Below, one piece after another: positions 8,538 through 16,066 of a stretch of 64,000 nt of DNA (position 1 is the stretch's first letter; every line of letters begins with the position of its first letter). The notes under the pieces were generated by a model. That model saw only the letters and a list, made by a program, of their open reading frames with translations, was not told the origin of the DNA and ran no database searches. The DNA comes from UBA8437 sp963582065 (GTDB lineage: Bacteria; Planctomycetota; Planctomycetia; Planctomycetales; Planctomycetaceae), in NCBI GenBank assembly GCA_963582065.1, contig CAUZRQ010000009.1:22445-86444 (forward strand), given 5' to 3'. The translations under genes and the position numbers were made by a program.

Positions 8538-9502
8538 GCCCGCCGGTGATCAGCGACGAGCAGTTCGAGATGGCCGCGGCGAGGTTGCGGGATGGCGGAC
8601 TGGTCGCGTTTCCGACCGAGACCGTCTACGGACTGGGTGCCGACGCAACCGACAGCGAAGCGGTCGCGGCCATCTTCGACGCCAAGGGTCGACCGCGGTT
8701 CGACCCGATCATCGTCCATCTCGCCGAGGCCGAGCAACTCTCGACCGTCGCCGCCGATCCACCGCCCCTGGCCGAACCTCTCGCCCGAGCTTTCTGGCCG
8801 GGACCACTGACGATGGTGCTGTTCCGCAACGAGTCGATCCCGTCGATCGTCTCGGCCGGTCTGCCGACCGTCGGCGTGCGGGTGCCCGATCACCCGGTCG
8901 CCAGCCAGCTGATCGCCATGGCCGGCCGGCCGATCGCCGCTCCCAGCGCCAACCGGTTCGGTCACATCAGCCCGACCACCGCCGAACACGTCCGGCAGCA
9001 GTTCGGTGACCGACTCGACATGGTGCTCGACGGCGGCCCGTGCCGCGTCGGTGTCGAATCGACCGTCGTGGATCTCACCGGCCCGATCCCCAGGCTGCTG
9101 CGTCCCGGCGGAGTCACCCTCGAACAGTTGCAGGAGGTGGCGGGGACCGTCGAGATCCACTGCGGGACCCAGCCGGTCGACCTGGCCGCTCCTGCTCCGG
9201 GCATGCTCGCCCGGCACTACGCCCCCGACACCCCGTTGCTGCTGGTCGACACTCCACAGGATCCGCCGCCACCTGGCTCGGGCCTGCTGGCTCTCACCCG
9301 GCCCGACTCGATCGATGGCTGGTCTCGGGTCGAGACGCTCTCCGAAACCGGTGACCTGGTCGAGGCCACCGCCGGGTTCTTCGCGGCCCTGCACCGGCTC
9401 GACGACGCCGGGCTCGATCGGATCGTCGCCGTCGCGTTTCCCGAAACCGGATTGGGGCTGGCGCTGAACAACCGCCTGAGGCGTGCCGCCGCCAACCGCT
9501 GA
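8534..9502 (+). CDS. tsaC: L-threonylcarbamoyladenylate synthase
   Basis: This 322-aa Sua5/YrdC-type enzyme makes threonylcarbamoyl-AMP from threonine, bicarbonate and ATP for tRNA t6A37 modification. The YrdC domain occupies about residues 10-205, with GGLVAFPTETVYGLGADA, FDAKGRPRFDPIIVHL, FWPGPLTMVL, VGVRVPDHPVASQL, PIAAPSANRFGHISPT and CRVGVESTVVDL. The remaining 110 residues (PGMLARHYAPDTPLLLV onward) are the Sua5 C-terminal domain, so this is the long Sua5 form. It starts with GTG inside the stop region of the Rieske gene. It ends 7 bp from the convergent SDR gene. Confidence 0.95.
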   Translation: MSPPVISDEQFEMAAARLRDGGLVAFPTETVYGLGADATDSEAVAAIFDAKGRPRFDPIIVHLAEAEQLSTVAADPPPLAEPLARAFWPGPLTMVLFRNESIPSIVSAGLPTVGVRVPDHPVASQLIAMAGRPIAAPSANRFGHISPTTAEHVRQQFGDRLDMVLDGGPCRVGVESTVVDLTGPIPRLLRPGGVTLEQLQEVAGTVEIHCGTQPVDLAAPAPGMLARHYAPDTPLLLVDTPQDPPPPGSGLLALTRPDSIDGWSRVETLSETGDLVEATAGFFAALHRLDDAGLDRIVAVAFPETGLGLALNNRLRRAAANR

Positions 9503-9509
9503 ACCGGAT

Positions 9510-10238
9510 TCACAACCGGCTGGGCAGCAACTGCAGTTCGGGCACCACCGCGCGAGGGTGCAGACGGGCGACAAACAGCACGGCCTCGGCCACGTCGAGC
9601 GGGTCGAGCGAGAGATCCAGGACCTCCCGCGGGGTGGGCGTCGGCCGCTTCTCGAGAATCTCGGTGTCGCACAGGCCGGGAAAGATCACGCAGGTGCGGA
9701 TCCCGTTGGCCTGCTCCTCGACCCGCGTCCCGTGAGCCAGCCCGGTCAGTCCGTGCTTGCTGGCCTGGTAGGCCACCCCCGAAACGTCGGGCCGCTGCAC
9801 CGCGGCGGTCGACAGGTAGATGATCAGGCCACCACCGGCAGCCCGCATCGCCGGCAACACGCTGCGGGTGGCGTGAAACGCCCCACTAAGATTGGTCGCG
9901 AGCATCATGTCCCACGTCTCGGGCGTCAGCACCTCCAGACCCCGCTCGACGATGTTCGTGCCCGTCGAGTAAACCATCAGGTCCACCCGACCGTGAGCCT
10001 CCTGCACCTGCTCGACCAAGCCGTCGACCTCCTCTTCGACCGTCACGTCACACACGCAGGTGTCAACGGTCAGCCCTTGGGCAGAGGTCTCCTCGACCAG
10101 CCCGTCAAGCCGCTCCTCACGTCGTCCGGCGGCGGTCACCACGGCTCCGCCGCGAGCCAGTTCGACCGCGGTCGCCCGCCCCATTCCGCTGGTGGCTCCC
10201 ACCACGATCGCCACTCGCCCGTCCAGTGATTCGCTCAT
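9510..10238 (-). CDS. short-chain dehydrogenase/reductase (SDR)
   Basis: The 242-aa product has the classical SDR layout: cofactor motif VVGATSGMGRATAVELA (TGxxxGxG type, first Thr replaced by Ala) at residues 11-27, a CDVT acidic segment, the NNAG-equivalent region reading VYSTGTN, and the catalytic Ser and YQASKHG (YxxxK). An NAD(P)H-dependent oxidation or reduction is expected; the substrate is unknown. The altered NNAG motif is unusual for a classical SDR but the catalytic tetrad residues seem retained. The ATG at 10238 is preferred because the upstream extension is not SDR-like. It is convergent with tsaC and divergent from the DUF6580-like gene. Confidence 0.88.
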   Translation of the reverse strand: MSESLDGRVAIVVGATSGMGRATAVELARGGAVVTAAGRREERLDGLVEETSAQGLTVDTCVCDVTVEEEVDGLVEQVQEAHGRVDLMVYSTGTNIVERGLEVLTPETWDMMLATNLSGAFHATRSVLPAMRAAGGGLIIYLSTAAVQRPDVSGVAYQASKHGLTGLAHGTRVEEQANGIRTCVIFPGLCDTEILEKRPTPTPREVLDLSLDPLDVAEAVLFVARLHPRAVVPELQLLPSRL

Positions 10239-10380
10239 AATCGCCCCCCCCCTACTGTCGATGCGGCAGTTTAGCAGCCGCTCGACCTTGGATTCCATTG
10301 GTTGCGTCGATGTGGTGTAATTGCCCCGGCGAAAGAAACCACCCGACGCCATTCGACTTGGATTGACGAGGTTCCTGCTG

Positions 10381-10983
10381 ATGCGTCGCCCCCGTACCTG
10401 GTTTGTGTTGGCATTTGTCGCCTACGCCGTCGTCGTACGGCTGTTGCCCTGGATGCTGCGTGCCACTGGCGTCGAGCTGCCGATCGACCGCATGGTCTAC
10501 CCGTGGAACTTCGTCCCGTTGACGGTGCTGTGCCTGTTCGCCGGCGCCCATTTCCGGAACCACGTGGTCGCCTATCTCTGCCCCCTGCTGGTGATGGTGG
10601 TCACCGATGTCGGAATCGGCCTGTTCAGCGGCAGCATCGAGAACGCGTTCCATTCCAATACGCTCGTGGTTTACGCCACCTTCGTTCTCAGCACCTCGCT
10701 GGGCCTGATGCTTCGCGGCCGCCGCACCGCATGGATGATCGGCGGCACCGCGCTGGCCGCCGAAACACTGTTCTTCCTGGTCACCAACTTCGGCGTGTGG
10801 TCATCCACGGGCATGTACTCCCATGACCTCGCCGGGCTGCTGATCTGTTACGAAATGGCCGTGCCGTTCTTCCGCAACTCGCTGCTTGCCACGGCCGTCT
10901 TCACACCGATCGCCTTCAGTTCCTGGGCCGTGCTGCCGGAACTGATACCGGTACCGGTTGTCGTCCCCACCACGGACGCCTGA
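10381..10983 (+). CDS. DUF6580-like integral membrane protein (ECF S-component-like)
   Basis: This 200-aa protein has about five to six hydrophobic helices. The pattern PWNFVPLTVLCLFAGAHFRNH followed by PLLVMVVTDVGIGL matches what I recall of DUF6580, a family with an S-component-like topology of energy-coupling-factor transporters. The ATG at 10381 has a GAGG about 10 nt upstream; an in-frame TTG at 10321 would add 20 basic residues. It is followed after 45 bp by a cobalamin-binding protein gene on the same strand. By context it may be involved in corrinoid or other micronutrient uptake, but no ECF ATPase or T component is present here. Confidence 0.7.
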   Translation: MRRPRTWFVLAFVAYAVVVRLLPWMLRATGVELPIDRMVYPWNFVPLTVLCLFAGAHFRNHVVAYLCPLLVMVVTDVGIGLFSGSIENAFHSNTLVVYATFVLSTSLGLMLRGRRTAWMIGGTALAAETLFFLVTNFGVWSSTGMYSHDLAGLLICYEMAVPFFRNSLLATAVFTPIAFSSWAVLPELIPVPVVVPTTDA

Positions 10984-11028
10984 TCCGCGGCCAACTGGGA
11001 TCCCGCTTCGTCCCCGGAGCCACGACCG

Positions 11029-11955
11029 ATGAACGGTCAGCGGATCGTCTCGCTGTTGCCCAGCGCCACCGAGATCGTCGCCGCGCTGGATGGGTTCGAC
11101 CGACTGGTCGGACGCTCGCACGAGTGTGACCACCCGCCCGGCGTCGAGGCCCTGCCGGTCTGCTGCCGTCCGCGGATCGACATCAACGCCGCGGGAAACG
11201 AAATCGACCGCCAGGTCAAGCAGCGACTGGCCGAGGCGATCTCGATCTTCGAGGTCGATCACCGGCGGTTGTCCGAGTTGCAGCCCGACCTGGTCCTGAC
11301 GCAGGACCAATGCGAGGTTTGCGCGGTCAGCCTGGCCGATGTCGAAGCCGCACTCGCCCGGTCAACAGGACTCTCGACCCGCGTCCTGTCGCTGGCCCCC
11401 GCCGACCTCGCCGACACCTGGCAGACGGTGGCCCGTATCGGCGAAGCCATCGAACGGCCCGACCGGGCCTCGGAGGTCATCGCTCAACTCGAGTCGCGAC
11501 TGCAGACACTCTCGGACACCACCAGTTCGCCACCAAACGCAGATCGCCCCCGGGTGGCCTGTATCGAGTGGATCGAGCCCCTGATGGTCGCGGGGAACTG
11601 GGTGCCGGAACTGGTCGAGCGGGCCGGGGGAGTCGACGTACTGGGAACCGCCGGCACCCATTCACCGTGGATCGACTGGTCCGATCTCTCCGCCGCCGAC
11701 CCCGACGTGATCGTGCTGATGCCCTGCGGTTTCGACATCGCCCGCACGCGAGCCGAATTGACCGCCGTTTCCGGCCGCCCCGAGTGGCAGCAACTCCGGG
11801 CGGTGGCCGACCGACGGGTCGTCATTGCCGATGGACACCAGTTCTTCAACCGGCCGGGACCACGGCTGGTCGAATCGGCCGAGATCCTGGCCGAGATCCT
11901 GCATCCGGGCCGTTGCGATTTCGGCCACCATCCCGCCGGCTGGCAACCGCTGTAG
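11029..11955 (+). CDS. BtuF-like cobalamin-binding protein
   Basis: The 308-aa product has the BtuF/TroA-like substrate-binding fold of ABC-type corrinoid and siderophore uptake. The family opening is plain (RIVSLLPSATEIVAAL, then LVGRSHECDHPPGV), followed by ELQPDLVLTQDQCEVCAV and the second lobe (PRVACIEWIEPLMVAGNWVPELVERAGG) ending near VESAEILAEILHP. It lacks a signal peptide, which is common in the subgroup annotated simply as cobalamin-binding protein and leaves its location open. It lies 45 bp after the DUF6580-like gene. No BtuC/BtuD genes are in the window. The 45-bp gap is too short for a cobalamin riboswitch. Confidence 0.88.
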   Translation: MNGQRIVSLLPSATEIVAALDGFDRLVGRSHECDHPPGVEALPVCCRPRIDINAAGNEIDRQVKQRLAEAISIFEVDHRRLSELQPDLVLTQDQCEVCAVSLADVEAALARSTGLSTRVLSLAPADLADTWQTVARIGEAIERPDRASEVIAQLESRLQTLSDTTSSPPNADRPRVACIEWIEPLMVAGNWVPELVERAGGVDVLGTAGTHSPWIDWSDLSAADPDVIVLMPCGFDIARTRAELTAVSGRPEWQQLRAVADRRVVIADGHQFFNRPGPRLVESAEILAEILHPGRCDFGHHPAGWQPL

Positions 11956-12039
11956 CCCCGCGTGGCGAACCGATCGGCGGACCGATAGGATGACACGTCG
12001 GTGTCCTTTCGAGTGCCTTCCTGTCAGTCCGAGCCCACC

Positions 12040-14289
12040 ATGATCAACCGCCGAGCCTCCGTCGCCGTATCCCTGTTCCTGGCCCTGCTCTGCACCGCCC
12101 CCGTCACGATCGAGGCCGCCGGCCGCGTCGTCACCTGTGCCGGCAACGGCAGATCGGCTTACACCGGCGATGGTGGCCCGGCCTCCGCGGCGACCATCGG
12201 CGGCCCCTTCGGCGTGTCACTCGGCCCCGACGGAGCCCTTTACTTCTGCGAGATCGACAACCACTGTGTCCGACGGATCGACCGTCGCACGGGGTTGATC
12301 TCGACGGTCGCCGGCACCGGCAAGCAGGGCTACTCCGGAGACGGCGGCCCGGCCACCAAAGCCCTGTGCAACGAACCCTACGAGGTGCGGTTCGACGGAG
12401 CCGGCAACATGTTCTTCGTCGAGATGAAGAACCACCTGGTTCGTCGAGTTGACGCAAAGACACACACCATCAGCACCGTCGCCGGAACCGGCCGGCCGGG
12501 ATTCAGCGGAGACGGCGGTCCGGCCACCAAAGCCCGGCTCAAGGTGCCTCACTCGATCGCTCTCGACGACCGCGGCAACCTCTACATCTGCGACATCGGC
12601 AACCACCGCATCCGCCGCGTCGACCTCAAGAGCGGAACCATCTCGACCTTCGCCGGCACGGGAGAGAAGCAACCGACGCCCGACGGAGCGTCCCTGACCG
12701 GCACGCCGCTGAACGGGCCGCGGGCGCTCGATTACGCCGGCAACGGACAACTGGTGCTGGCACTGCGGGAGGGCAACGCCGTCTACCGCATCGACCTCGA
12801 CAAGCGGACTCTCCACCACGTCGCCGGCACCGGCCAGAAGGGTTACACCGGCGACGGCGGTGACGCGAAAACGGCCAGGCTCAGCGGTCCCAAGGGCATC
12901 GCCGCCGGTCCCGGCGGCGACATCTACCTGGCCGACACCGAGAGCCACACGATCCGGGTCATCCGCAGCAAGACCGGCACCATCCACACGCTGGTCGGTG
13001 ACGGCAAGTTGGCCGACGGTCCCGACGGCAATCCGAGCACCTGCCGGCTCGCCCGACCCCACGGCGTGTTCGTCGATGCCAAGAGCCGGGTCTACATCGG
13101 AGACAGCTCGAACCACCGCGTGCGGGTACTCGAGGACTCCGCAGCGGTGACGGCGGCACAGGTGAAGTGGCAGAGACTGAAGCTGGACGAGCGGTTCCGA
13201 GCCGAGGGCGTCGCCGTCTTCGACGTCGACCGAGACGGGTTCAACGACGTGATCGCCGGCGACGTCTGGTACCGAGGACCGAAGTGGACGGTTCACGAAA
13301 TCCGCAAGCCGGGCAACTTCGTGGCCGGCAAGGGCTACAGCAACTGCTTCGCCATGTTCGGCTGGGACGTCAACCGCGACGGCTGGCAGGATGTCTTCTA
13401 CATCGGCTTCCCCGGCGACCCGTTTCACTGGTACCAGAACCCCGGACGGAAAGCCGGCCACTGGCAGCAGCACGCCGTCTGGAGCAGCATCTGCAACGAG
13501 TCGCCCGAGTTCGAGGACCTGGACGGCGACGGGTGGCCCGAGATGATCTTCGGGTCGCAGCCCCAGAGCCAGATGGGGTTCGTGCGACTGCCCGGATCGA
13601 AGCCCCCGGCCGGCAACTGGCCCTTCCGGGCGATCAGCCGCAAGGGCGACCCGATGAAGAACGGCACGTTCAAGTACTACCACGGCCTGGGCATCGGTGA
13701 CGTCAACCGCGACGGCCGTGCCGACGTGGTGATCCCTCACGGCTGGTGGGAGGCCCCGGCCAAACCGACCGATGCGACCTGGGAATTCCACCCGCTGCAC
13801 CTGGCCAAGGACGCGGCGACCCCGCCGGTCAAGGCGGCCAACATCTACGTCGACGATTTCGACCTCGACGGCGACAACGACCTGGTGATGAGTTCGGCCC
13901 ACACCTTCGGTGTCTGGTGGTTCGAGAACACCGGGGGCAACAAGCGGCCGAAGTTCGCCTACCACCTGATCGACAAGTCGTACTCGCAGACTCACGCCAT
14001 GGAGTGGGTCGACATCACCGGTGACGGCACCCGCGACCTGGTCACCGGCAAGCGATTCTTCGCTCACAACGGGGGAGACCCCGGTGGCAAGGACCCGGTG
14101 AAGATGTACTGGTACGAGGTCAAGAAGCGGAAGGGACAGGCCCCGAAGTTCGTGCCCCACGAGATCACCGAGGGGCTGGGAACCGGCGTGGGAACACAGT
14201 TCCTGGTGACCGACGTCAACGGCGACGGACTGGCCGACATCGCGTTGTCGAACAAGAAGGGCGTCAACGTCCTGGTGCAGAAGCGCTAG
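12040..14289 (+). CDS. secreted NHL-repeat / FG-GAP (VCBS) repeat protein
   Basis: This 749-aa exported protein has a signal peptide (VAVSLFLALLCTAPVTIEAAG). Residues of about 25-370 form a beta-propeller of NHL-type blades, each built on a repeating STVAGTGxxGxSGDGGPATKA element followed by an LYxCDxxNHRIRRVD-type strand pair. The C-terminal half holds FG-GAP/VCBS-like units with DxDxDG calcium-binding loops (VFDVDRDGFNDVIAGD, DVNRDGWQDVF, DLDGDGWPEMI, DVNRDGRADVV, DLDGDNDLVM, DVNGDGLADIAL). Such proteins are abundant on planctomycete surfaces and probably act in binding or adhesion; no catalytic motif is visible. The ATG at 12040 starts the signal peptide; GTG 12001 is less likely. Confidence 0.9.
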   Translation: MINRRASVAVSLFLALLCTAPVTIEAAGRVVTCAGNGRSAYTGDGGPASAATIGGPFGVSLGPDGALYFCEIDNHCVRRIDRRTGLISTVAGTGKQGYSGDGGPATKALCNEPYEVRFDGAGNMFFVEMKNHLVRRVDAKTHTISTVAGTGRPGFSGDGGPATKARLKVPHSIALDDRGNLYICDIGNHRIRRVDLKSGTISTFAGTGEKQPTPDGASLTGTPLNGPRALDYAGNGQLVLALREGNAVYRIDLDKRTLHHVAGTGQKGYTGDGGDAKTARLSGPKGIAAGPGGDIYLADTESHTIRVIRSKTGTIHTLVGDGKLADGPDGNPSTCRLARPHGVFVDAKSRVYIGDSSNHRVRVLEDSAAVTAAQVKWQRLKLDERFRAEGVAVFDVDRDGFNDVIAGDVWYRGPKWTVHEIRKPGNFVAGKGYSNCFAMFGWDVNRDGWQDVFYIGFPGDPFHWYQNPGRKAGHWQQHAVWSSICNESPEFEDLDGDGWPEMIFGSQPQSQMGFVRLPGSKPPAGNWPFRAISRKGDPMKNGTFKYYHGLGIGDVNRDGRADVVIPHGWWEAPAKPTDATWEFHPLHLAKDAATPPVKAANIYVDDFDLDGDNDLVMSSAHTFGVWWFENTGGNKRPKFAYHLIDKSYSQTHAMEWVDITGDGTRDLVTGKRFFAHNGGDPGGKDPVKMYWYEVKKRKGQAPKFVPHEITEGLGTGVGTQFLVTDVNGDGLADIALSNKKGVNVLVQKR

Positions 14290-14310
14290 CCGACGCCCCG
14301 AGGCGGCAAC

Positions 14311-14339
14311 TTGCCATCACCTCGACCAACGCGTATTCT
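14311..14339 (+). promoter_or_regulatory. sigma-70-like promoter of tRNA-Leu
   Basis: TTGCCA at 14311-14316 and TATTCT at 14334-14339 are separated by exactly 17 bp. The expected transcription start near 14346 lies 7 nt before the mature tRNA-Leu 5' end. This is a motif call from spacing and position only. Confidence 0.6.
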
Positions 14340-14352
14340 TGGATCCTCACGG

Positions 14353-14438
14353 GCCCAAGTGGCGGAATTGGCAGACGCGCTAGGTTCAGGACCTAGTGGG
14401 ATTTATTTCCCGTGGAGGTTCGAGTCCTCTCTTGGGCA
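14353..14438 (+). tRNA. tRNA-Leu (CAG)
   Basis: This 86-nt cloverleaf has acceptor stem GCCCAAG pairing with CTTGGGC (14431-14437), discriminator A, and no encoded CCA. The anticodon stem CTAGG/CCTAG encloses loop TTCAGGA, giving anticodon CAG for leucine. A long variable arm, as expected for tRNA-Leu, lies between about 14397 and 14414. The T arm is GAGGTTCGAGTCCTC. A promoter lies upstream and an intrinsic terminator immediately downstream. Its 3' end is repeated about 1.8 kb away at 16250. Confidence 0.97.
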
Positions 14439-14506
14439 CTCGACCGGGATGCACCGCTTCGCACCCGGTCGCAAACCCCTGCAAAACAGGGGTTTTCTCT
14501 TGCGCG
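14417..14506 (+). repeat. direct repeat copy 1: tRNA-Leu 3' end plus terminator
   Basis: About 90 bp from the T arm of tRNA-Leu (GTTCGAGTCCTC) through the discriminator, the CTCGACCGG spacer and the terminator (to CTCTTGCGCG) recur in the same orientation at 16250-16339. A few substitutions and one or two indels separate the copies. The copy containing the functional tRNA is this one. A repeat that begins inside a tRNA 3' end is the usual signature of tyrosine-recombinase attachment sites. Confidence 0.85.
14473..14500 (+). terminator. intrinsic terminator of tRNA-Leu
   Basis: A perfect 9-bp hairpin (AAACCCCTG at 14473-14481, loop CAAAA, CAGGGGTTT at 14487-14495) is followed by TTCTCT. It lies 35 nt after the tRNA and fits a Rho-independent terminator. 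A degenerate copy lies at 16306-16330. Confidence 0.85.
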
Positions 14507-14550
14507 GGGGGATCGGCCTGCGACCCCGTGCGAGGCAAAACGGCGGGTTG

Positions 14551-14570
14551 CTGCACCGGATTTCGCACCG
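14551..14570 (+). repeat. 20-bp direct repeat, copy 1
   Basis: CTGCACCGGATTTCGCACCG occurs here and identically at 16187-16206, same orientation. On the minus strand both copies can read GAKSGA. In the second copy this continues into an integrase-like C-terminus; here the continuation is lost. It therefore looks like a remnant of a second copy of the same gene end. Confidence 0.8.
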
Positions 14571-14677
14571 CTTTGTTGAAGTGCTCGTCGCCAGGGAGCC
14601 CGAGATGGATCCGTCGGGTTGAACGCCGGGGCTGGGGTGGGGAGACTGGGGGCGGACCCGTTGACCGGAGAAACGCG

Positions 14678-14875
14678 ATGAGAGTGCCGTTGCTGTTGTT
14701 CGTGTGGATGGTCGGTTCGTCCAACGAGAGCGAGGCCGCTGAGACGCTCACACTCAAGGGACACTCAGATTGGGTCCTCAGCGTGAGTTTCAGCCGCGAC
14801 GGGAAGCGGCTGGCTTGTGCGCGTGACGGGTCGTCGGGGGTGTGGGATGTTCACTCTCTGACCAAGTCAAAGTAG
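14678..14875 (+). CDS. short exported WD40-repeat fragment (decayed gene?)
   Basis: This 65-aa reading frame has a GGAG 7 nt before its ATG and a signal-peptide-like start (RVPLLLFVWMVGSSN). It then contains just one WD40 blade (LTLKGHSDWVLSVSFSRDG, then SSGVWDVHSL) before a stop. A real WD40 propeller needs several blades, so this is probably an N-terminal leader fused by deletion to the last blade of a larger gene. A near-duplicate of the blade lies at 15461-15529. It lies between tRNA-Leu and the repeated tRNA 3' end. Confidence 0.5.
   Translation: MRVPLLLFVWMVGSSNESEAAETLTLKGHSDWVLSVSFSRDGKRLACARDGSSGVWDVHSLTKSK
14741..14809 (+). repeat. WD40-blade nucleotide repeat, copy 1
   Basis: The 69 nt from GAGACGCTCACACTCA to GACGGGAAGCGG match 15461-15529 closely, with differences concentrated in the middle where the phase slips locally. 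The similarity is at DNA level, so duplication was fairly recent compared with typical WD40 divergence. Confidence 0.8.
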
Positions 14876-14990
14876 CCGCGGCTGTGTCTTGGATTTCTTG
14901 TCAGGCTGGTTGACTGTTGATTTAGTTTTCGAGTCAACCGACGGGGTTGGCCGTTGGGGTTTCACCGCACAGGTCGGGAGAGTAGGCAGG

Positions 14991-15275
14991 ATGATCACTG
15001 TTGGGATGAACTACCACGTCATCGAGGGGAAGCAGCAGGACTTTGAAGACAAGTTCGCAGCTGTGATCGACAGCCTGCGAGCGGCCGAGGGGCATAGCAG
15101 CTCGACGCTGTGGAAGGATGTCGGCGACGACGCCTCGTACCTGATCACCAGCGAATGGTCCGACGAACAGGCGTTCACCGACTTCATTCGCAGCGATGCT
15201 TTTCGTGATGTGACGAACTGGGGCAAGGAACAAATCCTCTCGGGTCGACCGCAGCACAAGATCTACAAGCACTAG
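14991..15275 (+). CDS. ABM-domain (antibiotic biosynthesis monooxygenase-like) protein
   Basis: This 94-aa protein matches the small dimeric alpha/beta-barrel ABM family: MNYHVIEGKQQDFEDKF at the start, then HSSSTLWKDV, YLITSEWSDEQAFTDFIRS and the C-terminal LSGRPQHKIYKH. Members include haem-degrading and quinone/polyketide monooxygenases, and many are of unknown function; nothing here identifies the substrate. A GGGAGAG lies about 11 nt before the ATG at 14991; ATG 15006 is an alternative. It is the only intact-looking enzyme gene within the element next to tRNA-Leu and may be cargo. Confidence 0.82.
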   Translation: MITVGMNYHVIEGKQQDFEDKFAAVIDSLRAAEGHSSSTLWKDVGDDASYLITSEWSDEQAFTDFIRSDAFRDVTNWGKEQILSGRPQHKIYKH

Positions 15276-15331
15276 GGGTCTGGTGGATTTCGAGAGGCGA
15301 TCGGCCTGTTGCCCGAGCGGTCGGCTACATC

Positions 15332-15598
15332 ATGTCGGTCCGTTCCTGCTCGGTGAAGTCGTTTGACACCTCCTCGCCACGACGCCTCTGGCCTCGCATC
15401 CGCCTGACTTTTGATGATGCCGAGCAGAAAGCCGCTGCAAATAAATCTGTTGAAGGCCGGGAGACGCTCACACTCAGGGGACTCACAGATGATGTCTCCA
15501 GCGTGAGTTTCAGCCCCGACGGGAAGCGGATCGTCAGCGGCAGCGGTGGCTCCTCACTGAAGGTCTGGGACATCTCACCGCTGGACACGTCCGAGTAG
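15332..15598 (+). pseudogene. second WD40-repeat fragment
   Basis: The 88-aa frame has a low-complexity, non-homologous N-terminal half (SVRSCSVKSFDTSSPRRL) and then a single WD40 blade (ETLTLRGLTDDVSSVSFSPD, then SLKVWDISPL) followed by a stop at the same relative position as in the 14678-14875 frame. The upstream 130 nt show no signal peptide or Shine-Dalgarno site. I read it as the 3' end of a WD40 gene whose 5' part was deleted. It is unlikely to make a stable protein. Confidence 0.55.
15461..15529 (+). repeat. WD40-blade nucleotide repeat, copy 2
   Basis: This is the partner of 14741-14809, in direct orientation 720 bp apart. Confidence 0.8.
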
Positions 15599-15723
15599 CG
15601 CTCATCCACCGCCCCGACCGCCCGACACCGCGTGATCACCGAAATACTGGGCAAAGCAAATCACTAGCAATCCGCCGTGACGGTCACGCGGATGTGTGAA
15701 TGTTATCTCGAACTGTGGAACCA

Positions 15724-15936
15724 ATGACCTACAACGTGACCGCAAACATCAGTGCCTTCGAAGTTGGCAAGCTGGACGATGATGCCGTCAATCAGCTGTT
15801 CCAGCATCTCGCTGATAGCGGACAGGTGTGGGAGATGGACGCCAAGTACGGGAAAAAAGCGGTCGAGTTGGCTGAGGCGGGACGCATTTCGTTTCCCGAT
15901 CTGGGGTTGGACACGACCTACTTTTTCGGCCCTTGA
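15724..15936 (+). CDS. small phage-like protein of unknown function
   Basis: The 70-aa product reads as a compact acidic helical protein with the core VNQLFQHLADSGQVWEMDAK then YGKKAVELAEAGRI. This pattern (LFQxLxDxGxxW, a short loop, YGxxAxxLxEAGxI) resembles small uncharacterised proteins I recall from tailed phages, sometimes filed as DUF7417. That assignment is from memory. The start at 15724 (TYNVTANISAFEVGKL) matches the usual family opening; ATG 15700 would add eight residues. Its presence inside the tRNA-flanked segment supports a phage or integrative-element origin. Function is unknown. Confidence 0.6.
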   Translation: MTYNVTANISAFEVGKLDDDAVNQLFQHLADSGQVWEMDAKYGKKAVELAEAGRISFPDLGLDTTYFFGP

Positions 15937-16066
15937 TTCCGTGAAACGCCTCAAACCGGACCAGGCCCACCGAGATCGTGTGAAGAGAAGATCGCCGGGA
16001 CAGCGGGTCGGTTCGGTTCCTGGGCGACTGGAGGGGCCTCAGAGTGCATGAGGCCGGCTGGCTCAC

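Noticed and set aside
10239..10380. Cobalamin riboswitch upstream of the DUF6580/BtuF-like pair
   Set aside because: The gap is only about 140 bp and no B12-box arrangement is visible; a GCCACTG at 10463 lies inside the coding region.
14386..14764. Minus-strand frames across tRNA-Leu
   Set aside because: They read through the antisense of the tRNA and terminator, a common false gene call.
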